Shown here: in pieces, positions 8,371-17,433 of the stretch
Layout: each line of letters opens with the position of its first letter
How positions within the stretch are numbered: position 1 is the first letter of the stretch
Assembly: GCA_900318395.1 (NCBI GenBank)
Contig: ONKL01000039.1
Span: forward strand, 1 to 32,483
Direction: 5' to 3'
DNA from: an uncultured Prevotella sp.
Lineage (GTDB): Bacteria > Bacteroidota > Bacteroidia > Bacteroidales > Bacteroidaceae
Length of the DNA stretch: 32,483 nt
Position numbers and translations under genes: made by a program
The notes under the pieces: generated by a model
The model's input: only the letters and a program-made list of their open reading frames with translations
The model's database searches: none
Told to the model about the DNA's origin: nothing

Positions 8371-9657
8371 ATGAACGAATTGTTATTGAATTGTAATATT
8401 GGCGGGTTGTTCCTGACGATGGGATTGCCGACGCTGGATCCTGTGATGACCAGTGTGCTGGACTATATCCATCAGCATGCACTGTTCTTGGGTTCATGGG
8501 GTGGTTTTGCCAAGTCGTTGGGACTGATACTCGCCATGTGTGTGACTAGCTATGAGTGCTGGATGATGATGCTTGGACGGCGAGGCATCGATGTCATGAA
8601 GCTGTTCCGTATTGTGGGAATCTCGCTGTGTATCGTCTCTGCCAATGCCATTGCCGATGCCGTGGCAGCACCAGGTGAACAGATGGGACGTGTGATGAAG
8701 GCTCAGGCATTGGCCAGTCACAAACGTATCGATGCCTTGGAGAAACATGAGGCGAAGTTGCAGAGCCAGTACCTTGATAAGCTGAGGGCGCATAACGACT
8801 CGCTTGACAGGAAGCGCAGGGCAGAAGCCAAATTGTCAGAGGATTCTCATTGGTGGGAGGAGGTGGCATATGCTGTGAAGAACATGGATAATGCTGTGGA
8901 GGAATGGGCCAAAGAAGCTGCTGTCATCGCAGAAACCAAGACCGCAGAGATGGTCAATATGCTTATCAGGTATATTGGGGAGATTATCTATCAGGTCATC
9001 TATTTCGGTATGCTACTTGGTCAGGCTTTTATGATGAACGTGCTGAAGATATTCTGTCCTGTGGCCTTTGCACTCAGTATCGTACCGCCTTGGGCGAGTG
9101 CGTGGAGTCAGTGGATATCGAAGTATGTGAGTCTGTCACTATGGGCACCTTTGATATATATGTGTAGCATCTATGCAGACATGATACTGAAATATACCAT
9201 CCTTCAGGACACCACCGCTTATACCACATTGTTGGGTAGTGCCAGTTATACGTGGGGAGAGATTGGCGGTCTGGGTATGCAGGGAATCGGAAGTACCTGT
9301 ATGTATGTTGTAGGATTGTTGGTCGGAGCCATGCTCATTAAGTTTGTACCAGAGTTGGCATCATGGATAGTTCCCGGAGGAGCCAGCAGCAGTATCGGTT
9401 CAGCTGTTAGCGGCATGACCACCACAGCAGCCGCTGCCACAGGAGGTACGGTAGGTGGCATCGTTGGTGGAACCATCGGTGTGACGAGACATACTGTAGG
9501 AGGCACTATCAAGGGTGGCGTAACAGGATATACTTCATCAGATGGAGGCGGTTTGAGTGGCGCATGGAATGGTGCAGTATCTGGAGGTAGACGCGGATTT
9601 GAGCGTGGTATGGACTTCAATGTCGGTACGCACATGAGAGACAAACAGTATAAGTAA
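8371..9657 (+). CDS. traJ: TraJ, polytopic inner-membrane channel protein (VirB6-like)
   Basis: A 428-aa integral membrane protein. Hydrophobic segments lie near residues 48-70, 76-97, 204-240, 252-272 and 303-340, with a charged soluble stretch at about 100-190 (KHEAKLQSQYLDKLRAH). The C-terminus from about 345 is very rich in Gly, Thr and Ser (GGTVGGIVGGTIGVT). This architecture and the position directly before traK match TraJ of Bacteroidetes conjugative transposons, the VirB6-like channel component. The leader between the previous gene and this one is a low-complexity gaattgagaa-type repeat. Confidence 0.85.
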   Translation: MNELLLNCNIGGLFLTMGLPTLDPVMTSVLDYIHQHALFLGSWGGFAKSLGLILAMCVTSYECWMMMLGRRGIDVMKLFRIVGISLCIVSANAIADAVAAPGEQMGRVMKAQALASHKRIDALEKHEAKLQSQYLDKLRAHNDSLDRKRRAEAKLSEDSHWWEEVAYAVKNMDNAVEEWAKEAAVIAETKTAEMVNMLIRYIGEIIYQVIYFGMLLGQAFMMNVLKIFCPVAFALSIVPPWASAWSQWISKYVSLSLWAPLIYMCSIYADMILKYTILQDTTAYTTLLGSASYTWGEIGGLGMQGIGSTCMYVVGLLVGAMLIKFVPELASWIVPGGASSSIGSAVSGMTTTAAAATGGTVGGIVGGTIGVTRHTVGGTIKGGVTGYTSSDGGGLSGAWNGAVSGGRRGFERGMDFNVGTHMRDKQYK

Positions 9658-9678
9658 CAATAAAAAACAGATAAAACG

Positions 9679-10278
9679 ATGTTGATAGAAAGTTTAGAGA
9701 AGAAAACGAAGTTGGCTATGTTCACGGTTTTGCTGGCAGTAAGTGCCAGCGCCGTGACGTGCGGCCTGTGTTTCTGGTTTAGTCTGAAGCTGGTCAGAGA
9801 CCAACAGCAGCAGGTGTATATACTGGATGGGAGCATCCCGTTTATGGCAGAGCGCAGTAAGAACGAGATGACCTTTGACATAGAGGCTAAGGCTCATATC
9901 CAGCTCTTCCATCAGTATTTCTTCAATCTCTCGCCAGATGATGAGTATCTGAAGTGGACTTTTGGTAAGGCCATGTATCTGGCTGATGAGAGTGCTTTGC
10001 GTCAAAAACAGGCCATTGAGGAAACAGGTTTTTATTCGCAGTTGTTGTCAAGTTCTGCCGTTGAGACCATTGTAGCGGACAGTATCGAGCTGAATAAAGA
10101 GCAGATGAGTTTTAAGTATTACGGTACTCAGATGATCAAGCGTCGTACCAATAGTGTGAAGCGTAGTATCATCACCGTAGGCAAGCTGCAAAATGTGCCG
10201 AGAACGCAGAATAATCCGCATGGACTGCTGATAACCAACTGGCGTACGCTGGAGAACAAAGATCTGAAATCATACTGA
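9679..10278 (+). CDS. traK: TraK (VirB8-like bitopic membrane protein)
   Basis: A 199-aa protein with one membrane helix near residues 14-35 and a periplasmic domain. Conserved TraK features are visible: a signal-anchor ending in CFWFSLKLVRDQQQQVYILD, then FDIEAKAHIQLFHQYFFNLSP, and a C-terminal TNWRTLENKDL. TraK is the VirB8-like bridge between the inner-membrane complex and the outer core. It lies 21 bases after traJ. Followed by a short AT-rich repeat stretch (10279-10319). Confidence 0.88.
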   Translation: MLIESLEKKTKLAMFTVLLAVSASAVTCGLCFWFSLKLVRDQQQQVYILDGSIPFMAERSKNEMTFDIEAKAHIQLFHQYFFNLSPDDEYLKWTFGKAMYLADESALRQKQAIEETGFYSQLLSSSAVETIVADSIELNKEQMSFKYYGTQMIKRRTNSVKRSIITVGKLQNVPRTQNNPHGLLITNWRTLENKDLKSY

Positions 10279-10319
10279 TAATTGACAGTAGATAATGGAT
10301 AATTGATAATTGAAGTACC

Positions 10320-10802
10320 ATGAATATATTCAAGAACAAGCAGACACACGAGTATAAGGAAAAGGAACGCTACCGACTGAGAAATGCCAGAATCTGGGGC
10401 TATAAGCTGGGTAAGAAGTATGGCATCAGTGAAAAGGTTGCCAAGGCCAATGCCTGGGCAGACGGTCATAGACGAAAGACCGCAGGAATACTTTTTAGCG
10501 TGAATTTCTGCATCTACCTGATTGGATTCCTGCTGTGTATGTCAGATGAAAGTAACAGCAGCAGCATCAAAGATCCGATGCAGGACTTTGCCCAGGTTCA
10601 GCCCATCTTCTCACAGTTGCACCATATTCAGAACATGAAGGAGATAGAGAAAAATACCTTTGTAAAGCTCAGCGATAGGGTGGTGACACTGAAACATGAG
10701 GTGGACTCGTTGATGGCCAAGACGGACAAGACTCATGCGGATTCCGTGCAGGCACTGGCCAAGTATGAAGAACTCAAAACATTGATGGGAAAGACAGAGT
10801 AA
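10320..10802 (+). CDS. traL: TraL-position membrane protein (DUF3989-like)
   Basis: A 160-aa protein with a basic N-terminal cytoplasmic part (YKEKERYRLRNARIWG), one membrane helix near 56-75 (AGILFSVNFCIYLIGFLLCM) and a coiled-coil-like periplasmic tail (about 105-155, VVTLKHEVDSLMAK). Being between traK and traM it is the traL equivalent; classic TraL is shorter (about 100 aa), so the coiled-coil tail is an extension. Assigned mainly on position. Confidence 0.65.
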   Translation: MNIFKNKQTHEYKEKERYRLRNARIWGYKLGKKYGISEKVAKANAWADGHRRKTAGILFSVNFCIYLIGFLLCMSDESNSSSIKDPMQDFAQVQPIFSQLHHIQNMKEIEKNTFVKLSDRVVTLKHEVDSLMAKTDKTHADSVQALAKYEELKTLMGKTE

Positions 10803-10846
10803 CGAGAAAAGACATAATAATAGATTAACAAAAACAGATAAGAGCT

Positions 10847-12049
10847 ATGAAGATAGATTTCAAGAAAATCGATTTGCGCCAGGGAAAGTACTGGTTCCCG
10901 TTGGTGCTATTCGTCCCCTTGGTGGCCATTGCCTATTTCTCCTGTGAGATGTTCAAGGGAACACCAGAACAGACGGGAATGGTCACTGACAGTATCAATA
11001 CCATGATGCCAGAGCCTGCTGGTGACGGTTTGCGTGGTAAGTTTGCAGCGATGGAGGATAATCTCCTGAGAGGTGACGGCTATACCGCCATCGGCGCATT
11101 GGGTGATGAGACTGCAGATGACGATGAGGAAAACGTCTATTCCGAGAGTGAGATGGACCGGATTGACAAGGAGAAGGCCCAGAAGAAACGTGAGGAAGAT
11201 GAGATGAATGCCCTCCAGCAGCAACTTCGAGAGTCGAGGATGCATATTAACCAGTATGATGACCGATATACCAGTCATAGTAGTGGCAATGGCAGTCAGC
11301 AGCGGGAAATGGAGCAGTTTGAGCAGGAGATGCGCCAGATTCAGGAGAGATCCAGGAAGATGGCTAAGGATATTACTGGCGAGGATTATGGAAGCACATC
11401 CCAGCCACAGCAACCTCAATATCCACAAGGTCAGATTACTGGTTATGACATCTACGGCAATCCTATCTATGCTCAGCAGACGAAGAAAGATACTGTGGAG
11501 GTCGTTGCCAAGGCAGACATCCAGAGTACAGACGGTTTTAATACCGTTGCTGACGAAGAGAAACTGGATGATCCGCTTATCAAGGCCATGATTGACAAGA
11601 CTACCAAGGCCCATGAAGGAACGCGACTGCGCTTTAAGCTTTTGGATGATGTCGTTGTGAAGGGCGTGAAGCTCAAGAAAGGCACTTACCTCTATGGTAC
11701 AGTAGTCGGTTTCGGTCAGCAACGCGTGATGGCAGATATCACAAGTATTCTGGTGAAGGATAAGTTCCTGAAGATACACCTGTCGGTCTATGACCTTGAC
11801 GGTATGCAGGGCTTCTACGTGCCGGAGTCTGCCTTTAGGGATATGATGAAGAATGCAGGAAGTGCTGCCATGCAGAGTAATATCAGCTTTGATTCAGGAG
11901 GTGGCAGTGGTATCTCAGCAGAGGCACTGGCATTACAGGCCTTGCAGAATGTCTATCAGAGTACGTCAAGCGCTGTGTCACAGGCTATCAAAAAGAATCG
12001 GGCGAAGATTAAGTATAACACCATCGTCTATTTGATTAACGAACAATAG
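10847..12049 (+). CDS. traM: TraM (VirB10-like core protein)
   Basis: A 400-aa protein spanning the envelope in the transfer channel. One membrane helix near residues 14-34 (KYWFPLVLFVPLVAIAYF), then an acidic linker and a long coiled-coil/Gln-rich region (about 95-200, QKKREEDEMNALQQQLRES; QPQQPQYPQGQ). The conserved C-terminal domain starts around 230 and includes LKKGTYLYGTVVGFGQQRV, typical of TraM. It follows traL by 44 bases and precedes traN. Confidence 0.9.
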   Translation: MKIDFKKIDLRQGKYWFPLVLFVPLVAIAYFSCEMFKGTPEQTGMVTDSINTMMPEPAGDGLRGKFAAMEDNLLRGDGYTAIGALGDETADDDEENVYSESEMDRIDKEKAQKKREEDEMNALQQQLRESRMHINQYDDRYTSHSSGNGSQQREMEQFEQEMRQIQERSRKMAKDITGEDYGSTSQPQQPQYPQGQITGYDIYGNPIYAQQTKKDTVEVVAKADIQSTDGFNTVADEEKLDDPLIKAMIDKTTKAHEGTRLRFKLLDDVVVKGVKLKKGTYLYGTVVGFGQQRVMADITSILVKDKFLKIHLSVYDLDGMQGFYVPESAFRDMMKNAGSAAMQSNISFDSGGGSGISAEALALQALQNVYQSTSSAVSQAIKKNRAKIKYNTIVYLINEQ

Positions 12050-12062
12050 TATAACACCAAAA

Positions 12063-12905
12063 ATGAAAAGAACCATGAAAAAGTATTTATTCGCATTAGT
12101 GGCTATGGCCACCATGACAACCGGCGCAGTCAATGCGCAGAGTAAGCAGGCAACAGACTTCGGTCTCGGAACCATCTATGTCAACGAGAACGTCACCACC
12201 CATCTGGTGATGCCGGAAACTATCAGGCTTGTGGACATTTCTACGGACACTATCGTTGGCAACCAGGTGAATGACAATATCGTTCGTCTGAAGCCGAAAA
12301 ACGAGATGGGTGACTATGACGAGGCAGGTATTGTGACTGTCATTGGAGAACGGCATATCGCCCAGTACCGTTTGGTCTATCGGACATGTACGACACCTGC
12401 AGTAACACGATTTACCGTGCCTTACTGGGATATGCAGGAATACCAGAATCCCGATGTGCAGATGTCAATTGGCGAAATGAGTAGGTATGCCATCCGTATG
12501 TTCAATGCCAAGAGAACGGTGCAGAATATCCACAGCAAGAAGGATAAGATGAAGGCTTGGGTAAACCATATCTGTTCGGCAGGTGACTACTTCTTCATTG
12601 ACTTCTCTATGGAGAACAAGACCAAGATTCCGTATGATATTTCGGATATCCGAGTCAAGCTGGAGGATAAGAAGCAGAAAAAGGCCACCAACTATCAGAG
12701 TATCGAGCTGACGCCGGAGTATATGCTCAACTACATTAAGCACTTTAAGAAGCGTTATCGTAATGTGATAGTCATCAAGAAGCTCACCTTCCCTGAGGCT
12801 AAGGTCTTGAAGATTGAGGTCAGTGAAAACCAGATATCAGGTAGAACCATTGAGCTGAACATCAACTATGACGATGTGCTGAATGCAGATTGCTTTGACG
12901 ATTAA
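12063..12905 (+). CDS. traN: TraN (DUF4138, VirB9-like)
   Basis: A 280-aa exported protein with a signal peptide (KKYLFALVAMATMTTGAVNA, cleavage before QS). The mature protein is beta-rich with TraN-type sequences such as VTTHLVMPETIRLVDIST and KLTFPEAKVLKIEV. It forms the outer-membrane side of the core complex with TraM. ATG 12063 or the in-frame ATG 12075 may be the start. It is 12 bases before the coupling protein gene, so traO and traQ of CTnDOT are absent from this position. Confidence 0.88.
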   Translation: MKRTMKKYLFALVAMATMTTGAVNAQSKQATDFGLGTIYVNENVTTHLVMPETIRLVDISTDTIVGNQVNDNIVRLKPKNEMGDYDEAGIVTVIGERHIAQYRLVYRTCTTPAVTRFTVPYWDMQEYQNPDVQMSIGEMSRYAIRMFNAKRTVQNIHSKKDKMKAWVNHICSAGDYFFIDFSMENKTKIPYDISDIRVKLEDKKQKKATNYQSIELTPEYMLNYIKHFKKRYRNVIVIKKLTFPEAKVLKIEVSENQISGRTIELNINYDDVLNADCFDD

Positions 12906-12917
12906 ACAAGGAGAAGA

Positions 12918-15233
12918 ATGATTCAGGAATCCAAGGAACAGCAGCAGATGTATAATCTGTTCCGCTCGTTCATCTATATCTTCTTGATAATAGAGCTGGT
13001 GATGCACATGCCCGTTCATACAGGGAGTAGCATCGCCAACTCCTTTTTGCAGATGATAGGCCGTCTGGGCTTCTTTAACTCCGTTATATCGTGTAAGGTC
13101 ATTGAGTTGGTCACGATTCTGATTACCTGTGCAGGCACCACGGCACGACGGAGCTTGAAGTTCGATGTCAGGACGATGGTTGTTTATCCTTGTGTGGCGG
13201 GTATCACGTTGACCATACTGTGTATATTCCTGCAGCAAGGGCATTGGGGAACGGTCATCGCAGGCTATTCCGTAAACAGACTGCTATACATCGTTTGTTC
13301 GATAACAGGTGTGATGTGCATTCACAGAAGCCTCGATGCCATTGCGCAGTATTTTAACTGTAAGCTGGGTGAAGACAGATTCAACTTTGAGAACGAGAGC
13401 TTCCAACAGTGTGAGCAGCTGGTGGAGAATAAGTACAGCGTCAATATTCCGATGATCTTCTATTATAAGGGCAGGATGCGTAAGGGCTGGTGTAATGTGG
13501 TTAATCCTTTCCGTGGTACATGGGTTGTCGGTACACCAGGTAGTGGTAAGTCCTTTTCCGTCGTAGAGCCCTTTATCCGTCAGCATTCTGCCAAAGGCTT
13601 TTCATTGGTTGTCTATGACTATAAGTTCCCGGCGTTGGCAGAGATGACTTTTTACCACTTCAATAAGAACAAGATGATTGGGAATATCCCGGAGGATATG
13701 GCATTTAATATCATCAACTTTACTGATGTGGAGTATTCGAATCGTGTGAACCCTATCCAGCGGAAGTATATCCCAGATTTAAGTGCTGCCTCTGAGACTG
13801 CGGCAACGCTTCTTGCAGCCCTGAACAAAGGCGCAGGACAGGCAGGAGGTGGTGGAAGTGATAAGTTCTTCACGAACTCTGCCGAGAACTTCCTTGCTGC
13901 CATCATCTATTTCTTTGTTACCTTCAGACCTGTCGCATGGAAGAGCGGCAGAAAACTCCATCATATGATTATTAGTGATGGACGTAAATTGGAAGTGAAG
14001 ATACGGATGTGGAGCGACTATGTGGCCGTTGATCAAGATGGCACAGTAGTTCTTGATTTTACGGATAATGACGGCAATAATGTGAGTACCGATGCCGACG
14101 GTATGCCGGTTACGCTCAAAGGTTTCTCGTATGTGGATAGAGAGGGGAGAGTAGTCTTTATTGAGGATGAGTTTTATGAGGACGATGAAGGACGAATTAC
14201 CCAGCCCGACACCTTTACAGGCGAGTACAGTGATATGCCCCATGTACTCAGTTTCTTGCAGTTGTCCTACGAGGATGTCTTTAATATCCTGATGCAGGAT
14301 GAAACCATCATGTCGCTGATGGCTCCGTTTAAGTCAGCCTACGACAATAAGGCTATGGATCAGTTGGAAGGAATGGTTGGAACACTACGTGTCAATGCTG
14401 CACGTCTGGTATCACAAGAAGCCTATTGGGTGTTTTCTGGTGATGACTTTGATTTGAAGGTGTCAGACCCGAAGAACCCAAGCTATCTCATTATCGCCAA
14501 TGACCCTGAAAAGGAACAGGTCATTGGCTCACTGAATGCTTTGATCCTGAACCGTCTGACTACGCGAGTAAACAGTGGTATGGGTAAAAATGTGCCAGTC
14601 AGCATCATCATCGATGAGTTGCCTACACTTTACTTCCATAAGATAGACCGTCTGATTGGTACTGCCCGAAGTAATAAGGTCAGTGTGACGATGGCCTTTC
14701 AAGAACTGCCGCAGTTGGAAGCAGACTATGGAAAGAACGGTATGCAGAAGGTGATTACAACTTGTGGTAACGTATTTGCTGGTTCTGCCAGAAACAAGGA
14801 AACGCTGGAATGGTTGCAGAACGATATTTTCGGCAAGGTCAAACAGACCACCCAGAGCATCAGCATCAATGATGAGCGAGTCTCGACCTCCTATAATGAG
14901 AAGATGGATTGTCTGGTTCCTGCTGCTAAGATTGCCGATATGGCTACTGGTTGGATCTGTGGACAAACAGCACGAGACTTTACGCCTACTGAGGCTGCCG
15001 CTATGCAGCGTGTGAACCTTGAAGAGACTGACGAGTTCAAGACCACGAAGTTCTTCTGTAAAACGAACTTCGATATGCGACATATCGAGGAAGAAAAGAA
15101 GCATTATACGCCCTTGCCGAAAAAGTACTGCTTCGAGAATGAACACGAGAAGGAGGTGATGCTATCGAGGAACTTCCGGCGCATCAATGAGGAAGTAACC
15201 CAGCTCACTGCCAGCCTGCTTGGAAAAGAATAA
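12918..15233 (+). CDS. type IV coupling protein (VirD4/TraG/MobC-like)
   Basis: A 771-aa ATPase that links the relaxosome to the secretion channel. The N-terminus has several hydrophobic helices (about residues 15-155). Walker A is GTPGSGKS (205-212), Walker B is IIIDEL (Asp566-Glu567), followed by RLIGTARSNKVSVTMAFQEL, characteristic of VirD4-type proteins. Between them, at about 350-438, sits an acidic insertion with five Asp/Glu-Gly turns (VDQDG, DNDG, DADG, DREG, DDEG). The start has a strong AAGGAG Shine-Dalgarno, unusual for this phylum. The TAA lies inside the shared terminator stem at 15231-15245. In CTnDOT this gene (mobC) sits with mobA/mobB; here it closes the tra operon. Confidence 0.93.
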   Translation: MIQESKEQQQMYNLFRSFIYIFLIIELVMHMPVHTGSSIANSFLQMIGRLGFFNSVISCKVIELVTILITCAGTTARRSLKFDVRTMVVYPCVAGITLTILCIFLQQGHWGTVIAGYSVNRLLYIVCSITGVMCIHRSLDAIAQYFNCKLGEDRFNFENESFQQCEQLVENKYSVNIPMIFYYKGRMRKGWCNVVNPFRGTWVVGTPGSGKSFSVVEPFIRQHSAKGFSLVVYDYKFPALAEMTFYHFNKNKMIGNIPEDMAFNIINFTDVEYSNRVNPIQRKYIPDLSAASETAATLLAALNKGAGQAGGGGSDKFFTNSAENFLAAIIYFFVTFRPVAWKSGRKLHHMIISDGRKLEVKIRMWSDYVAVDQDGTVVLDFTDNDGNNVSTDADGMPVTLKGFSYVDREGRVVFIEDEFYEDDEGRITQPDTFTGEYSDMPHVLSFLQLSYEDVFNILMQDETIMSLMAPFKSAYDNKAMDQLEGMVGTLRVNAARLVSQEAYWVFSGDDFDLKVSDPKNPSYLIIANDPEKEQVIGSLNALILNRLTTRVNSGMGKNVPVSIIIDELPTLYFHKIDRLIGTARSNKVSVTMAFQELPQLEADYGKNGMQKVITTCGNVFAGSARNKETLEWLQNDIFGKVKQTTQSISINDERVSTSYNEKMDCLVPAAKIADMATGWICGQTARDFTPTEAAAMQRVNLEETDEFKTTKFFCKTNFDMRHIEEEKKHYTPLPKKYCFENEHEKEVMLSRNFRRINEEVTQLTASLLGKE

Positions 15234-15278
15234 GAAAGAAGCCTGCCACATCACGATGAGTGACAGGCTTCTTTCTTA
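15231..15278. terminator. bidirectional terminator containing both stop codons
   Basis: TAAGAAAGAAGCCTG (15231-15245) is the perfect reverse complement of 15264-15278, with further pairing (CAC/GTG, TCA/TGA) in the loop. The outer ends of the stem are the TAA of the coupling protein gene on plus and the TAA of the M23 gene on minus, so one hairpin ends both convergent genes. Confidence 0.9.
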
Positions 15279-16355
15279 GAGTGTATTGGCGATGGCTCGG
15301 ACTTTGGCGTTATAGGAGTCCATGTTTTCCGCATAGCCGATACGTTTGAGGAAAGCGTAGTAGTCCTTGTCTTTCTTCGGGTTATAGCGTCTTTGTATCA
15401 TACGGACATAGCCAGCAACAGATTCCTCCCATGAACGGAAATGGTAGTAGTCATGGCGGGCTGAATCGAACAATCCGAAGAGATTATTGTAGTTACGGCA
15501 GACATTGCTGGTGCCATAGCCCGTTTCCAGACAATATTGAGCGGCTACTATCTTTGGATAGAGCACACCACAATCCTCCATGACCTTAAAGAGGTTGTGA
15601 AGGTTCAGCGGTTTGTCTGGTCTGGAGACGAAGCGCAAATTAGCCATCTCTTCCTGTAAACCATAGATATAGTCATTCAGATGCTTGATGAACGGCTCAG
15701 GATCGACGGACTTCCATTCACCATTAACCAGTCTCTCTGCACGGATATGCAGATGTGGGCCTGTTGAGCGGCCAGTGTCAGATGACAGTGCCACGATGGT
15801 TCCTGGCGATACCACATCCCCCTCCTTGACAGCAATGATTCCCAGATGACCGTATAGAATGCGCAGTCCTACATGGTTGATGATGACATGATGGCCATAG
15901 CCTGTTTCGCTATAGACCACTTTTTCTATGACTCCTAGCATCATCGCATAGACCAGTGAGCCTTTCGCACATCGGAGGTCTATACCATTATGGAATCTGT
16001 CTTTTGATTTTGTAATAGGATCACGCCGATAACCATAGTCGGAAGTGACATGGATAAAATCCAATGGCAATGCCACTGAAGTTCGTCGGTTCAACAGCTC
16101 CATCATCATACTGTCTTTGATTGATACAAACAGTGGAATGTCGTACTCGATGGCTATTTCCCGATGGTTCGGCAGGTCAAAGTACTCTTGATGTCTATTG
16201 ACCGTAGATTCTGTAGAATCAGCCTGAACCTCCGAAATCGGCTTACTTTTTACCACCTGTGGCTGTTTTTGGATGGTATTAAACTGTGCCGGACAAGACG
16301 TCGGAATTGTCGGCAGGAATAAGAAGTATAAGAATATTTTTTTTCTGCTTTTCAT
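15276..16355 (-). CDS. secreted M23 peptidase + glucosaminidase (transfer-associated wall hydrolase)
   Basis: A 359-aa peptidoglycan hydrolase with two catalytic domains. A signal peptide (MKSRKKIFLYFLFLP) ends near Cys21, possibly a lipoprotein although the lipobox (PTSC) is poor. The M23 LytM-type domain spans about 95-220 with zinc ligands His122, Asp126 (HNGID) and His203 (HLH), plus His170 in YGHL. A glucosaminidase domain follows, about 255-359, with Glu277 in YCLETGYGTSN and NNLFGLF. It would cut both peptide crosslinks and glycan so that the secretion channel can cross the wall. Convergent with the coupling protein gene; its own promoter is at 16418-16425. Confidence 0.88.
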   Translation of the reverse strand: MKSRKKIFLYFLFLPTIPTSCPAQFNTIQKQPQVVKSKPISEVQADSTESTVNRHQEYFDLPNHREIAIEYDIPLFVSIKDSMMMELLNRRTSVALPLDFIHVTSDYGYRRDPITKSKDRFHNGIDLRCAKGSLVYAMMLGVIEKVVYSETGYGHHVIINHVGLRILYGHLGIIAVKEGDVVSPGTIVALSSDTGRSTGPHLHIRAERLVNGEWKSVDPEPFIKHLNDYIYGLQEEMANLRFVSRPDKPLNLHNLFKVMEDCGVLYPKIVAAQYCLETGYGTSNVCRNYNNLFGLFDSARHDYYHFRSWEESVAGYVRMIQRRYNPKKDKDYYAFLKRIGYAENMDSYNAKVRAIANTL

Positions 16356-16417
16356 GATATTATTTGTTTTAATTTTGCACCCGGTTTTGAGAACCGCGTC
16401 ACTCTTGAATACGAGTG

Positions 16418-16425
16418 CAAAGGTA
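16418..16425 (-). promoter_or_regulatory. -7 promoter element of the M23/glucosaminidase gene
   Basis: On the minus strand this reads TACCTTTG, a perfect TAnnTTTG Bacteroidetes -7 box followed by CAC. A CGTTTT around 16442-16447 is a weak -33 candidate. The start codon is about 60 bases downstream. The gene thus has its own promoter, divergent from the accessory operon that starts at 16521; I see no clear consensus promoter for that operon in 16426-16520. Confidence 0.6.
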
Positions 16426-16520
16426 CGGCAAACTGATGAGGAAAACGAAGGAATAAAAACTTTTTATCCTCGACAAGCAAACCTGCCTATATATAATAAT
16501 AAGGTGTAACAAAAAACAAG

Positions 16521-17288
16521 ATGAGTATGCTATTCAACGAAAGAGAACTGAGCAAAAAAGATTTTGAGCGTATCGACATCGACGTACGATCGATGCCCAA
16601 GGAAATCAAGGAGAAGCTGCTGAACGGCGAGGCCACCCCCTTGGTGGAAATTCGTGACGAGCTGGATAATGGTGTTATCGTTACTATGCCTGTGAAGCTC
16701 CGCTTGCAGCGTAGTGAGGACGGTAAGGCCGTGCTGAAAGCCTATCCAGTCAGCAAGGATATTGTCAGTGACCTGAAGCTGACCGACAAGGAGCAGAAAC
16801 AGTTGCAGGAAGGAGAGGTCATCACGAAGGACATCCGCGAGGGAAACAAGACACGTTCCATGTACCTGCAGCTTGACCAGGAAACCAAATCACTCTTGAA
16901 GTGTGACGTGAAGCAGGCAGAGATTGACAAGCGCATGGACGAGTTGGAGCATGTGAAGGACATCACCCTTGGACAGAACCAGCGTCAGGCCATCAGAGAA
17001 GGAAAGCCTGTGGAACTGGAGGTAGGTGATACCAAGGTGACAGTCGGTGTTGACCTCCGTCAAAACTCAGGCTTTAAGGCCATCGACGGTGACATGGGCG
17101 AGTGGAAACGTCAGCAGGAAATCAAATGGGACATGGCTAATCCCGGTGCTATGGGCTACTGGCAGACCGATGAGAACCGTTGGGAGTACAAACAGGTACA
17201 GGAGAAGTACAAGGCTCCAGAGTCTAAGAAGGAGGAGAAAAAGACTGTCAAGGAGGAAGCTAAGCAGACTATCCATTTCGGGATGTAG
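16521..17288 (+). CDS. DUF4099/DUF3945-like element protein
   Basis: A 255-aa soluble protein resembling Bacteroidetes conjugative-element proteins with DUF4099 and DUF3945-type repeats. Visible features: an N-terminal MPKEIKEKLLNGEATPLVEI, two repeats of the L-x-x-x-Q-x-x-x-L/I-x-E-G kind (TDKEQKQLQEGEVI at about 90-103 and GQNQRQAIREGKPVELEV at about 153-170), then a tryptophan-rich segment (MGEWKRQQEIKWDM; GYWQTDENRWEY) and a Lys/Glu tail. It opens the accessory operon next to the ArdC gene, as such proteins often do. Biochemical role unknown; binding to DNA or to a partner in establishment is only a guess. Confidence 0.65.
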   Translation: MSMLFNERELSKKDFERIDIDVRSMPKEIKEKLLNGEATPLVEIRDELDNGVIVTMPVKLRLQRSEDGKAVLKAYPVSKDIVSDLKLTDKEQKQLQEGEVITKDIREGNKTRSMYLQLDQETKSLLKCDVKQAEIDKRMDELEHVKDITLGQNQRQAIREGKPVELEVGDTKVTVGVDLRQNSGFKAIDGDMGEWKRQQEIKWDMANPGAMGYWQTDENRWEYKQVQEKYKAPESKKEEKKTVKEEAKQTIHFGM

Positions 17289-17433
17289 GAATTAGTAGGT
17301 ATTACAAAGGTAAAGATTGAAACAGGATAACACTTCAACAAATAGAAAAATTCTTGCCATTTCAGAAGAATACTATGAGAACACAAGACCTTATAATCTG
17401 TACTGTGAAAACACACTTTTAAACTGTAAAACA

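Noticed and set aside
10907-11779. Minus-strand ORF (290 aa) opposite traM
   Set aside because: A shadow of the traM coding sequence with no start context and no family resemblance.
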